Shown: positions 1 to 15,673, numbered from the stretch's first letter. The stretch: 64,000 bases of DNA from Myxococcales bacterium (GCA_947483555.1 CANKMW010000029.1:1-64000), one strand, 5' to 3'. Notes: generated by a model from the sequence alone, not told the origin. Made by a program: numbers and translations.

Positions 1-106
1 CCACCACGCCGAGATCATCGCCATCGAAGGCGACAGCTTCCGCAAGCGCGAGGCCCAAGCCTCCATCAAGTCCAAGCAGTCACGCCGCGTCAAGCCCGCC
101 GCCTGA
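1..106 (+). CDS. istB: IstB-like ATP-binding helper protein, C-terminal fragment
   Basis: This is the last 34 codons of a gene entering from the left, read from position 2 and stopping with TGA at 104-106. It contains HHAEIIAIEGDSFRKREA, which matches the typical end of IstB (HH...I.GDS/ES..R) followed by a basic tail. IstB is the AAA+ helper ATPase that works with the IstA transposase. Only the tail is visible, so nothing can be said about the ATPase motifs or whether the element is active. Confidence 0.65.
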   Translation, partial: HHAEIIAIEGDSFRKREAQASIKSKQSRRVKPAA

Positions 107-149
107 GCATGCCGGTTCAGATTTCTGCGTTTTCACGTGGCCGCCAACA
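1..149 (+). mobile_element. IS21-like element, right end (partial)
   Basis: The window opens inside what looks like the last part of an IS21-family element. A frame matching the IstB C-terminus stops at 106. About 45 bases later the sequence GTTTTCACGTGGCCGCCAACA-like (129-149) resembles the conserved right terminal end of this family, which usually ends in CA. Beyond 149 the sequence changes to a remnant of another gene. The outer boundary is inferred from this change and from memory of family ends. The left end is outside the window, so target duplication cannot be tested here. Confidence 0.5.
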
Positions 150-303
150 CCGAAGCGCCGGGTCGGCCAGCGAGCGGGCGCGGGTGAATGTGCAGCGGCG
201 CCTCAAGGACGCGCTCGCGCGCATCGGTCAGGTCGCTCCGGCGGTCGGCCACTACCTGTCCGGAGCGGTGCGCACCGGCACCTACTGCAGCTTCCGGCCG
301 TGA
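150..303 (+). pseudogene. C-terminal remnant of a large ATPase/regulator-type protein
   Basis: The frame ending at TGA 301-303 encodes ERARVNVQRRLKDALARI then GTYCSF near the end. This matches a recurring C-terminal module (ERAR.NV.R.L..A..RI......LG..L...V.TGTYC.Y/F) found at the end of large AAA/TPR signalling proteins. Only about 50 residues remain and there is no proper start. It abuts the IS21-like end at about 149, which suggests that insertion or deletion removed the upstream gene. The parent family is recalled from pattern and was not searched. Confidence 0.5.
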
Positions 304-362
304 ACCTCTCGAGCTCCCGGGCCGGGAACGGTCATGTCACCCCGGCGTGCGAGGTAGCGTTC

Positions 363-752
363 ATGCATCCGTCGCTCGAGGCACTGACGCCCGCGGAGGC
401 GCGCCGACTCGTCGAGTCGCAGTCTCTGCTCGCCGACTGGCTCGACACCAACCGCATCCCGTTCGACCTGCGGTCCTTCGGCTTTCTCAGCGCGCGCGCC
501 GCGGAGGCGTACGAGGCCGCCGCCCCACCACCACTGCCCAGTCCTCATCGTCTCGACGCCGCGCAGCTTCGCGACTTCGTGAGCCGCGCCGTTCGGTTGC
601 CGTTGCGCGTGAGACAGGTCGCGCAGCTGTGTCTCGAGGACGGGCTCACGCTGGACGTGTGCGCGAAACGGCTCGGGATCTCCCGCGAGACGGTGCGTGT
701 GCACCTGCGACGGTTGCGCCAGCTCCGCCGCTGCGCGGAGCGAAACGGCTGA
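363..752 (+). CDS. Small HTH protein (sigma-70 region 4 / LuxR-like helix-turn-helix)
   Basis: This 129-residue protein has a C-terminal helix-turn-helix. After a proline-rich linker (residues about 60-66) the segment RVRQVAQLCLEDGLTLD followed by KRLGISRETVRVHLRRLR has the form of sigma region 4 or a LuxR-type recognition helix (G.S..TV..HL). The N-terminal 60 residues have no recognised domain. ATG 363 is chosen over the upstream GTG at 300 because a GAGG sits at 351-354, eight bases ahead. It is probably a DNA-binding regulator, with target unknown. It meets the 3D-domain gene tail to tail. Confidence 0.6.
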   Translation: MHPSLEALTPAEARRLVESQSLLADWLDTNRIPFDLRSFGFLSARAAEAYEAAAPPPLPSPHRLDAAQLRDFVSRAVRLPLRVRQVAQLCLEDGLTLDVCAKRLGISRETVRVHLRRLRQLRRCAERNG

Positions 753-765
753 GCGTGACGTGCGA

Positions 766-1749
766 TCAGATGCTGGCGGCGGCGGAGCGCGAGACCTTGC
801 CGCCGCTGCGCTGGCAACGCTTGGTGCCCTCGAAGACCGGCATCCGCTTCATCCAGCCGTGGCTGCCGCCGCGACGGGCCAGGCCGTTGACGTAGGCGCG
901 GCGCGCGACGAAGAGATCGAGCTGGGAGCCCTGGATGCCGCCGCCGGTGTCGCCGGCGACGACGCAGCCGTCGTGCACGAAGCCGCCGACCGGTGCGCGT
1001 CCCGGCATGCGCACGCCATCGAGGGCCGGCACGTAGAGCAACGAGCCGAGCTTCACCCGGCGCGGATCGACGGCGACGGTGCGGAACGGTTCCAGCGGCT
1101 GGCCGCTCCCGCCCATACCCCACTGGCGGTGCGGTGGCAGGACGTGGAAACACGGCGTGCGCGGACACGTACAGCGGCCGGCGACGTTGAGCACGCGCCC
1201 GTCGCGCAGGCGCCCGGTACCCTGGAGCGCGAGCTGCGCCGCGAAGGGCCGCGACACGTTCACCAGCGCCTCGCAGGTGCGATCGTAGATCGGCACCAGA
1301 TCCGGCAACGCGGCGGTCAGCGTGGCGTCGCTGTCGTTGTCGTTGGCGATGGTGCCTTCGCTGGTCAGCGGCTTGTTGCGGGGTGGGGTCGCGGCGACCT
1401 CGGCCTCGTCGGCGACGTAGTAGAGCGTCATGTGAAAATTGCCGAGCGACCTCTCGACGTCGGCGTCGAGCGGCGGCGTCGTGATCGGCGTGATCGGCGC
1501 GGGAGTGGCGATCGCGACCGGCACAGCGACGGAATGCGACGATGTAGGCAGGTCGGCGCGACTGCAGGCGGCGGCGTACAGCGGCACCGCGAGGCGCGAC
1601 CAGCGCCGCGTCACCATCGCGACCTTGCGGACCGAAGTCCGCGTCATGTCGACGACGGCACGAGTGGTGCGGGCCAGCGCCCGAACCAGCCTTCCGGCGG
1701 TACGTCGCACGGCGGCGGCGCAGCGAGTGATGACAGCGGACAGTCGCAT
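766..1749 (-). CDS. 3D (Asp-Asp-Asp) domain protein, probable exported cell-wall enzyme
   Basis: The C-terminal 130 residues carry the 3D fold seen in MltA-type lytic transglycosylases and YabB-like proteins: RTVAVDPRRVKLGSLLYVP, then GGFVHDGCVVAGDTGGGI and QLDLFVA. The Asp of GDTGGGI and of QLDLF are the usual catalytic or structural acids. It would act on peptidoglycan in the periplasm. The N-terminus is very Arg-rich up to MVTRRWSRLAVPLYAAAC. That internal ATG (1617) has an AAGG ahead of it and would give a lipoprotein-like signal, so the true start may be 1617 and not 1749. Pathway is unknown. Confidence 0.72.
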   Translation of the reverse strand: MRLSAVITRCAAAVRRTAGRLVRALARTTRAVVDMTRTSVRKVAMVTRRWSRLAVPLYAAACSRADLPTSSHSVAVPVAIATPAPITPITTPPLDADVERSLGNFHMTLYYVADEAEVAATPPRNKPLTSEGTIANDNDSDATLTAALPDLVPIYDRTCEALVNVSRPFAAQLALQGTGRLRDGRVLNVAGRCTCPRTPCFHVLPPHRQWGMGGSGQPLEPFRTVAVDPRRVKLGSLLYVPALDGVRMPGRAPVGGFVHDGCVVAGDTGGGIQGSQLDLFVARRAYVNGLARRGGSHGWMKRMPVFEGTKRCQRSGGKVSRSAAASI

Positions 1750-1952
1750 GAAGACCCCGAGGCGGCGGTAGCGGCTCGAGGCGCCCGTCGGTGACCGACG
1801 CCTCTTCTCTCGGGGACGATCAGTCTACGATCGATCGCGGGAGCGCAAAGCAAAAAACGCCGCGAACGTCGCAGAGGTTGAACCACCGTCGATAGTCGTC
1901 GAACTCATCATGATCGTCTCAATCAGGACGGACGGCACAGGTGTCGTATGCG

Positions 1953-3473
1953 TCAAGGTGCGAGGGAGCGGCCCCATCCATGCCTCGCGATCAACGCGTC
2001 GCTGCGGCGGCGCAGCTCGCGATCGTCGCCAGCGGCGAACGCTGCGCTCAGGGCTGCGGCCAGCTCACCCGCCGACGCGAACCGATCCTCGACGCGTTTG
2101 GCGAGCGCGATCGCCAGCACGGCGTCGACGGCGGCCGGCAAGGCGTCGACGAGCTCGCCGGGCCGCAGCGGCATGCGGTAGACGACCTCGAACAAGATCT
2201 GCGGGGTATCGGCGCCGGTGAACGGCGGCCGACCGGTGAGCGCGCGGTAGAGCACCACGCCGAGGGCAAACACGTCGCAGCGGTGGTCGACCGCCAGCGA
2301 ACGCGCCTGTTCGGGAGACATGTAGCCGGGCGTGCCGACGACGGCGGCCTGGGTCAGCGTGCCCGTCGAGCCGATCAGCGTGGACACGCCGAAGTCGAGG
2401 ATCTTCCACAGCCCGCCGGCCAGGAACAGGTTCTGCGGCTTGAGGTCGCGGTGGACGATGCCCGCGGCGTGGGCAGCGTCGAGCCCGCGCGCGACCTGGG
2501 TCGCCAGATCGACCAGCGCGGGGCTGGCGAGCACGCGCGTGCGGCGCAGCATGTGCGCCAGGTCCTCGCCGGTGAGGAGCTCCATCGCCAGGTACGGCAC
2601 CCGCCCGGCGATGTATCCGGTCTCGTGGACGCGGACGACGTTGGGGACGTCGAGCGTACTGGCGATCGCGCCCTCGCGCACGAAGCGCTCGAGCAGGCGC
2701 TGGTCGCGGCTGACGTCTTCGCGCAGCAACTTCACCGCCGCCGGTTCGCCGGAGTCGCGGTGGCGCGCGGCGTAGATGTCGCCCATCGCGCCGTGACCGA
2801 TGACCTCGGCCAGCTCCCACGCGCCGGCGGCGGCGCCGGTCCAGCGGCCCTGCTGGCCCTTGCCGGCGCGCAGCGCCTCCTCCAGGTCCTGGTTGGCCTC
2901 GGCGAGCAGGGCCTCGCGCTGGTTGGCGAGCCGCAACGCTTCGTGGCTGCGGCGCGCGGCCTCCTCCAGTGTTTGCCGTGCCAACCGGGCGAGGCTGAGG
3001 GTCATCAGGAGCACCACGGGCACCATCACCGCGCCGAACAGCTTGGGCATGAGGGTCAGGTCGGTGGCGCGAATGACACCTCGGTCTTCGAGCACGCCCG
3101 CGCTGACCAGGCCGGCGAGCGCGGCGTAGCCGGTGACCGCGTAGAGCGGGATGACGAGCGCGTAGCGGCGGTCGCGGCCGAGCCCGATGAAGGTGACACC
3201 CAGGGTGATCACCACCGGCGTCGGCGAGAACACGCCGAGGAAGTAGACCAGCTCGAACGACGCGGTGGCGGCGATCCAGCCGAAGATCCGGAACACGGTC
3301 GCCGTGTAGCGTCGCTCGTCACGGCAACGCAGCCACACCCAGACCGAGGTCAGCAGCAGCACCGCCAGCGCGGCGACGAACGGCGCCTTGCGCCCACCGC
3401 TGCCCGGCAGGCCGGGCGTGAACGCCAGCGCGCTCGAGCACAGCAGCGCCACCGCCAGCACGAAGCCTCGCAT
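1953..3473 (-). CDS. Membrane Ser/Thr protein kinase with N-terminal multi-pass region
   Basis: A 506-residue eukaryote-like kinase. Residues about 1-160 hold five or six hydrophobic segments, 165-205 a charged coiled-coil-like stretch, and about 220-480 the kinase. It shows GHGAMGDIYAA (Gly loop), AAVKLL (Lys248), IVHRDLKPQN, KILDFG and GTPGYMSPEQA, so it looks catalytically intact. The kinase end is C-terminal and presumably cytoplasmic, the reverse of the common PknB layout. The start is set at ATG 3473 because AGGAGGT lies seven bases ahead of it. The frame stays open to 3830, but ATG 3686 has no such signal. Its substrate and signal are unknown. Confidence 0.85.
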   Translation of the reverse strand: MRGFVLAVALLCSSALAFTPGLPGSGGRKAPFVAALAVLLLTSVWVWLRCRDERRYTATVFRIFGWIAATASFELVYFLGVFSPTPVVITLGVTFIGLGRDRRYALVIPLYAVTGYAALAGLVSAGVLEDRGVIRATDLTLMPKLFGAVMVPVVLLMTLSLARLARQTLEEAARRSHEALRLANQREALLAEANQDLEEALRAGKGQQGRWTGAAAGAWELAEVIGHGAMGDIYAARHRDSGEPAAVKLLREDVSRDQRLLERFVREGAIASTLDVPNVVRVHETGYIAGRVPYLAMELLTGEDLAHMLRRTRVLASPALVDLATQVARGLDAAHAAGIVHRDLKPQNLFLAGGLWKILDFGVSTLIGSTGTLTQAAVVGTPGYMSPEQARSLAVDHRCDVFALGVVLYRALTGRPPFTGADTPQILFEVVYRMPLRPGELVDALPAAVDAVLAIALAKRVEDRFASAGELAAALSAAFAAGDDRELRRRSDALIARHGWGRSLAP

Positions 3474-3480
3474 GCGCGTC

Positions 3481-3487
3481 ACCTCCT
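3481..3487 (-). promoter_or_regulatory. Strong ribosome-binding site of the membrane kinase
   Basis: On the minus strand AGGAGGT stands seven bases ahead of ATG 3473. It fits the anti-Shine-Dalgarno closely and decides the start of the kinase. It also leaves about 200 bases (3474-3675) as leader with no gene that I can see. Confidence 0.65.
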
Positions 3488-3675
3488 CGGCATGGAGCGC
3501 CGCGGCCACCGCCGGTGGTCCCGACGGTGTCGCGCTCGCATGCGAGGGCGACACCCGCTCGACCAGGCCCGGCCTGGTCACGGTTGTGGGCTCCATCGGT
3601 TCGTCGGTGGCCGCCGGTCCGCGCCGGGGACGCACGGGTAGCTCGCGAGTCCCGTCGGTGCTCACGTCGTCGGTG

Positions 3676-3837
3676 TCAGACGACATCGGGGCCCAGGCGC
3701 AGGTAGAGCGCGAACGTGGCCAGCCAGTGGGCGCCGGCGTAGCTCGGCGCGGCGATACGCTGGTCACCGGCGGGCAGCGCGCGTGCGATCGCGGCCAGCA
3801 TCCAGGCCCGGGCGTAGCCCGCTGCCTCATCGTCGCC
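3676..3837 (-). pseudogene. DUF2891-type protein, C-terminal remnant
   Basis: The minus frame ending at 3676 encodes GYARAWMLAAIARALPAGDQ, then AGAHWLATFALYL at the end. DUF2891 proteins typically carry LNLSRAWMLEGIA..LP and finish with GEHWLA.FAVYLL, so this looks like the last part of that family with the middle shortened. No start codon with a ribosome site is visible and only about 53 residues remain. It lies between a small membrane protein gene and the kinase leader. Family assignment is from memory of the motifs. Confidence 0.5.
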
Positions 3838-3854
3838 GATGGCGTCGCGCGGCC

Positions 3855-4292
3855 TCAGTGGGGGAGCTTGAAGTAGTAATAGAGCAGGATCACCGCGGCG
3901 CCGATGCCGATGAAGCCGAGCAGCGTCTGGTAGGGCACGATCTTCTTCTGCACATCCATGGCGCGCTGCTCGGCTGCGCTCTCGCCCGGGATCCACTTGG
4001 CGATGAGCGGGATGCCGAGCAGGAAGCCGAGCAGCACCTCGCACGCGACGGCGGCGTACACGGTGATGCTGTAGATCGGATAGAGCTGGCCCAGGTCGCC
4101 GATCTCCTTCAGGTGGGTGATGACGCGGATGGTATCGATGACGCCCCAGGCCAGTAGCGCGACGCCGATGAAGCCCTGGAACGGGACCAGCTTGTCGATC
4201 AGCTGCTTGGCGTCGGGCTTGCGGGCGATGATGAAGCCCGATGCCGCCAGGATGCCGGCGACGATGAGCGCGATAGGACGCAGAAGATCCAT
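3855..4292 (-). CDS. Four-helix integral membrane protein of unknown function
   Basis: A 145-residue protein with about four hydrophobic segments: residues 5-22, 38-58, 75-98 and 120-142. Short charged loops lie between them, and the longest contains a basic and acidic stretch around IPGESAAEQRAMDVQKK. The N-terminus begins directly with helix one, so no cleavable signal is needed. I do not recognise the family. It follows metH on the same strand after 54 bases and could be co-transcribed, but nothing in the protein suggests a role in methionine synthesis. Confidence 0.7.
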   Translation of the reverse strand: MDLLRPIALIVAGILAASGFIIARKPDAKQLIDKLVPFQGFIGVALLAWGVIDTIRVITHLKEIGDLGQLYPIYSITVYAAVACEVLLGFLLGIPLIAKWIPGESAAEQRAMDVQKKIVPYQTLLGFIGIGAAVILLYYYFKLPH

Positions 4293-4346
4293 GACAGCCT
4301 CCTCGCGGCGGGCGCCGCCCGCCGATCGTACGCCCGATCGGCTGGC

Positions 4347-8003
<3,657 letters not shown>

Positions 8004-8115
8004 CCCCGTCCGGTACCACGAACCGCCGCTACGGCCAACGGGGCGTCCGCCATAGCGGATGGGCGAGGCGCGAGCGCGGTAGCCGGACGGTGCCCGGCTG
8101 TAGTACACGCAGGCC
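8004..8115. promoter_or_regulatory. Divergent metH / cystathionine beta-synthase promoter region
   Basis: These 112 bases separate the two divergent starts and must hold both promoters. They include an 8-bp inverted repeat, CCGTCCGG at 8006-8013 and CCGGACGG at 8083-8090, and a small hairpin TCCGC-cata-GCGGA at 8046-8059. In such GC-rich DNA an 8-bp match can arise by chance. I see no SAM-, cobalamin- or SAH-riboswitch fold, and the space is too short for most of them. Confidence 0.3.
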
Positions 8116-9492
<1,377 letters not shown>

Positions 9493-10923
9493 TCTGGTGG
9501 CACCAGGTGTCGAGCAGCGCCTCGGCAACCGCGGGTGACGAGGCCCGGCCGCTGCCGGCCAGCGTGGCGGTGGCGCCATCGCCGTCGGCGATCACGGTGA
9601 GCACGCTGGTCGCGCGGGCGTCGTCGGCCGCCACCAGCTGCGCCGGCGACGACACGGCGACCAGCGGCGGCGGCGTGCCCGGCAGGCGCAGCACCGACAG
9701 GCATCCGGCCCCGGCCAGCACCTCGAGCGCGTCAGCCAGCCAGCCGGCCCGGCTGCCGACCACGCCGCGTTTCCAGCCCAGCGGTCCGGGCAGCGCGGTC
9801 AGCGCGGTGAGCAAGCGCGAGGTCAGGCCGCGGCCCTGGGCCTCGCGTGCCACCGCGGCTCGGGCGCGGGCCGCGAACACCGCTTCGGGCTCGGGTTGAC
9901 CGTCCGCAAACCGGACACTCAAGATCGCGGGTCGCACGCGACGCGCGAAGCGGTTCGGATCGTCGACGGCGCCGGGGGCGACCGGGATCTGAAACGTCGG
10001 CGACCGCGGCGCGCGGGCGTCGCCGCGATCGTCGTGGAGCAGGCGGCCCAGCGCCCACGCCTGGCGCGTGAACGGCGGCATCGGCCCGGGCAGGCGGCGC
10101 CAGGCCACGCCGAGCGCCGCCGCGCAGGTGAGCGGCGCCAGCGGCGGCGGCGGGGCATTGCCCAGCGTGGCGGCGGCGGCGGCGGCGAGCGCGCGGGCCG
10201 CGCCCCGATCGACACTGCGGGCGACATCGGCGGTGAGCTGGGCGTGGCCCCAGCCGTCGACGATCATGTGACAGGTCGAGACGATGGTCTGCCCGCCAGC
10301 GCGCGCCACCCCGAGCCATGGCCCGCCGCGCGCATGCCAGGCACGGCGGTGGCCGTGATGGGCACGCGCCGGATCGTCGTCGCCGAGCGCGACGACCAGC
10401 ATCGGCGGCGCGTCGTCGTCGGGCGCCGGGCCGTCGGGCTTGCCGTGCAGTGCGCGGGCCAGCATGTGGGCCAGCGTCAGCTCGTGGCCCGGCCCGCGCG
10501 GATCGAGGACCGCGACCCGGACCCGATCGCCGAACGCGAAGCCGACCCGCCACGGCGAGGCGATCGGCACCGCGCGGGCGGCGCCGCGATGAAGCGCGAT
10601 GGCGACCGTCAACGGCTGCTCGGGCAGACTGCCGTCGCGGGCCAGCAGCGCGCGCACCGCGGCGTGGGCGCTGGCGATCGCCCACCCGATACGCCCGGCG
10701 GCGTCCTCGGGCGCCGGGCCGGGCACACCCATGTAGGTGTCGGCGCGCGGCTCGGCGTCGGAGATCAGGTACGCGCCCGGACGGCCGTAGGGCTCGACCA
10801 GCGCCACCGCGCCGATCAGCGCCCACCACACCGGGCTCGACGTCCAGCCTGGCGGCGCCACCTCGTCGACCAGCGCCCGGAGCTCGGCGACCCGCACCCG
10901 CGCCGTGGTCGGTGACCTGCGGC

Positions 10924-11589
10924 TCATGACAGCCTCAGCTCGTAGACCGGCTGCACCGGGTCGTCGCGGCGATCGACCTGGTTCCAGCCGGCGGCGCGGG
11001 CGGCGTCAGCGATGACGGCCGCCGGTGGCGCGGTCGCGACCACCAGCGGACCGAACAGGGTGCCCAGCAGGCGCGAGCGTACCGCGCGGGCGTGGGCTTG
11101 CACTCGCGCTGGCGCCGCGTCGGGATCGAGCTCGACCACGAACGCCACGCCGCCGGGGCGGACCACGCGGCGCAACTCGGCCAGCGTGCGGATCCGGTCG
11201 GCGACGTGGCGGATCGCAGAGACGCTCACGGCGGCGTCGACGCTGGCGGTGGCCAGCGGCAGCGCCTCGGCGACGGCGCGGACCCGTCGGTGGTCGCGGC
11301 CAGCCGGTCGGGGTGGGTAGTCGGGGCTCGGCTCGATCTCGATCACGGCCAGGCCCGGGAACGCAGCCACCAGGGCCCGTCCCACCGTGCCCGGTCCGGC
11401 GCCGACGTCGACGACGATGCGGGCCGCCGCCAGGTCGGCGCGCCACGCCGCACACAGGCGGGCGTCGAGGTCGCCGAACCCGGGACGCTCGACGGCGGCA
11501 TAACGGCGAGCGCTTCGCCCGGTGAACGGCCGGCGGTACAGCCACGGGTCCAGCCAGGCGGCCCAGCGCACACCGCTACCATATGGCAC
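10924..11589 (-). CDS. Class I SAM-dependent methyltransferase
   Basis: About 221 residues from GTG 11589. Motif I is IVVDVGAGPGTVG, followed by an acidic IEIEPSPDY after strand 2, LPLATASVDAAVSV for motif II and VRPGGVAFVVELD for motif III. This is the order of a class I (Rossmann) methyltransferase of the Methyltransf_11 type. The start is uncertain. GTG 11571 is also in frame, and the frame stays open to 11640, where it would crowd the divergent lipoprotein gene. Its substrate is unknown. Coupling by a 4-base overlap to the HxxxDG protein suggests a two-step tailoring pair. Confidence 0.75.
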   Translation of the reverse strand: MPYGSGVRWAAWLDPWLYRRPFTGRSARRYAAVERPGFGDLDARLCAAWRADLAAARIVVDVGAGPGTVGRALVAAFPGLAVIEIEPSPDYPPRPAGRDHRRVRAVAEALPLATASVDAAVSVSAIRHVADRIRTLAELRRVVRPGGVAFVVELDPDAAPARVQAHARAVRSRLLGTLFGPLVVATAPPAAVIADAARAAGWNQVDRRDDPVQPVYELRLS

Positions 11590-11642
11590 TTGCGTGCCGT
11601 CGGGGCGGTGGTGGTACGGTCCGCGGCCAGGGGAGACCACAC

Positions 11643-13601
<1,959 letters not shown>

Positions 13602-13611
13602 GCGCGGTCGC

Positions 13612-15027
13612 TCAACCACCGAGGCGCGACATGAGCTGGCGCGCCGCCGGTGAGTTGGGGTCGATCTCCAGCGCCTCGCGCAGGTACCAGCGCGCCGATT
13701 CGGGGTCGCGGTCGGCGACGCACAGCAGCGCCAGCGCGAGCAGGGCGCGCGGCCACGGCCGCATGCCGCAGGTGGCGCGCTCGGCGACCGTGCGCTCGCG
13801 GCGCGCGGTCTCGGCCTGATCCTTTCCGCCGGCGACCTCGACGCGGTAGCGAGCCCAGGCCAGGCCAGCTTCGTACTCGGGGTGCCCGGGCTGGTTGCGG
13901 GCCGCGCTGGCCATCTCCGACAGCGCGCGATGGACGTCCCCGGCGGTCAAGGCCTGCTGGGCGCGCACGTAGGCCTCGGCGGCGGTGGTGGCGCCGGCGC
14001 CGTCGACCGCCCACTGGGTCTCGAGCTGAGACCAGCGTTGCCGCAACCAGTCGTTGTAGCGACCGCGGGCCGCGATGTCGGTGAGCACCTTGTGGGCGCG
14101 CACGACCTGATCCCAGGCCGGCGCCGCCAGCGCGGCGACGTCACCGAGATCCACGGCCGCGGTGCGATCGGGGCCGTAGCGCCAGGCCAGGATCTGGCAG
14201 GCGAGCTCGATGTCCTCGACCTCGGCGAACGGCGTGATCTCGAGGACATCGTAGAACGTCGCGTTGGCCAGGCGTCGAGTGCGCGCGCGCAGGTGGGCCC
14301 GCAGCTCGGTGAGGGCGCGCCGCGGCCCGGTCGCGAGATCGGGCGGCTCGGGCCCGAGCGTGACCGCGCCCAGGGATCCCATCACCCACACCAGCCGCGC
14401 CGCGGCGGGGGCGTCCAGTGGACCGGCGCGGACCACCGACTGCAGGGTCAGGGTCCCGGTCATGTGCGCGGCGTGCTCGATCTCGGGTGGGATCATCGCG
14501 CGGGCATCGCGCAGCTGGTCGACCACCGCGGTGGCGGTGACGTAGTGCTGCGCGTACCAGCGCAGCGCGGCCTTGGCGAGCTCGACGTCGAGCGTCCGTG
14601 AGGCGGCCAGCAGCTCGATGGCGCTGGCGTCGGGGCGCAGGCCGAGGGCGCGCCGCGCAAGTCCAGGGGTCAGCGCGGCGGTGAAGCGCAGCCGCGCCGC
14701 CTCGTCGAGGGACAGGGCGAGCGCGGCCGGGGTCGCGGTCGGCGGCACCAGCATCACGTGGGCGGCAGCCGCCCGGTTCGCGGTGTCGGCGGTCATCCCG
14801 ATCGCGATCAGCCCGGGCGCCGGGTCGATGGCGCGCCAGGTGTCGGCCAGCGCTGCGAGGCCGGCGCCGGCGCCGTCGCCGTCGATCACCACCACGTCCG
14901 GCGGGTCGGCGCAAACCAGCTGCGGCGTGGCCGCCGGGTCCCAGCGGGTGTCGCGCCCGAGCCCCTCCAGGGCTTCCTGCAAGGGGATGCCGAGTCCGAC
15001 GTCAGTGAAGGCGAGCAGGACGCGCAC
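13612..15027 (-). CDS. Receiver-like / DnaJ-like / TPR multidomain protein
   Basis: A 471-residue protein with three visible parts. The N-terminus (MRVLLAFTDVGLGIPLQ, then DVVVIDGDGAG) looks like a receiver fold, although the usual phosphate-site residues are not all clear. Around residues 255-335 a J-domain-like stretch occurs (FYDVLEITPFAEVEDI ... ARGRYNDWLRQRW), without the HPD tripeptide at the normal place. The end (about 345-470) holds TPR-like helices (QALTAGDVHRALSEM, SARWYLREALEIDPNS). Such proteins are common in myxobacteria and often linked to motility or signalling. No specific role can be assigned. It lies 40 bases downstream of the next gene on the same strand. Confidence 0.6.
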   Translation of the reverse strand: MRVLLAFTDVGLGIPLQEALEGLGRDTRWDPAATPQLVCADPPDVVVIDGDGAGAGLAALADTWRAIDPAPGLIAIGMTADTANRAAAAHVMLVPPTATPAALALSLDEAARLRFTAALTPGLARRALGLRPDASAIELLAASRTLDVELAKAALRWYAQHYVTATAVVDQLRDARAMIPPEIEHAAHMTGTLTLQSVVRAGPLDAPAAARLVWVMGSLGAVTLGPEPPDLATGPRRALTELRAHLRARTRRLANATFYDVLEITPFAEVEDIELACQILAWRYGPDRTAAVDLGDVAALAAPAWDQVVRAHKVLTDIAARGRYNDWLRQRWSQLETQWAVDGAGATTAAEAYVRAQQALTAGDVHRALSEMASAARNQPGHPEYEAGLAWARYRVEVAGGKDQAETARRERTVAERATCGMRPWPRALLALALLCVADRDPESARWYLREALEIDPNSPAARQLMSRLGG

Positions 15028-15067
15028 CGGCAGGCGATCGTACCGCTACCCCGCGACGCGGGCCAGT

Positions 15068-15673
15068 TCACCACGTCGCGACGACGGCGAACCCGTCGGC
15101 ACCGGCATCCTCGCCGACCGCGTCGCCGGGGCTGCCGCTCAGCTCGAGCAGCGTCCGTTGCGCGAACAGCTGCAGCAAGCGCCAGCTCGGGTGCTCGAAC
15201 ACCGGATGACCGCTGAACACCAGCTCGGCGCGGCGCCCGACGACGTTGACCATGACCGTGCCGCGCTCGTGGACCTTGGCGAAGCTCCGGGGCGCCAGCT
15301 TGATCGCGCGCGCGGCGCCCAGCGCCCGGACCAGGGCCAGCTCGACCCGGCCCAGGCTGGCGCGGGTGTCGTCGACCAGCAGGGGATACAGCGCCCGCAT
15401 GTCGCCGCCGAGCAGCTCGTCGACGATGGCCTCGGTGACCGCGACCTGGGTGTGGGCCGGCACCCAGTCGCGCGCGGTCAGGACCGGGCCGAGCTGGTCG
15501 AGCGGCGGTGCCAGGCGGCGAAGGACGCGCGCGACGGCGTCGGGCCCGAAGCGGCGGGTCACGTTGGTCCCCCACGGCCCCAGCAGATCGCCGCGACACC
15601 GGCCGGGCAGGCGCTGCAGCCGGGCCGGCTGCCAGCGCGGTAACGACGCCAGGTGCTCGGTGGTCAGGGGCAC
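15068..15673 (-). CDS. Uncharacterised myxobacterial-type protein (DUF2378-like)
   Basis: A 201-residue soluble protein. The opening, LGPWGTNVTRRFGPDAVARVL, followed by a helical middle (AVTEAIVDELLGGDM) and SFAKVHERGTVMVNVVG near the end, is the pattern I associate with a Myxococcales-specific family (DUF2378, TIGR02265). It contains no catalytic motif and no signal peptide. It is upstream of, and probably co-transcribed with, the receiver/DnaJ/TPR gene, which suggests shared signalling use. The family match is from memory and is only moderately sure. Confidence 0.5.
   Translation of the reverse strand: MPLTTEHLASLPRWQPARLQRLPGRCRGDLLGPWGTNVTRRFGPDAVARVLRRLAPPLDQLGPVLTARDWVPAHTQVAVTEAIVDELLGGDMRALYPLLVDDTRASLGRVELALVRALGAARAIKLAPRSFAKVHERGTVMVNVVGRRAELVFSGHPVFEHPSWRLLQLFAQRTLLELSGSPGDAVGEDAGADGFAVVATW

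Noticed and set aside
1941..3641. A 566-codon plus-strand frame opposite the membrane kinase
   Set aside because: No motif, biased composition, and antisense to an intact kinase.
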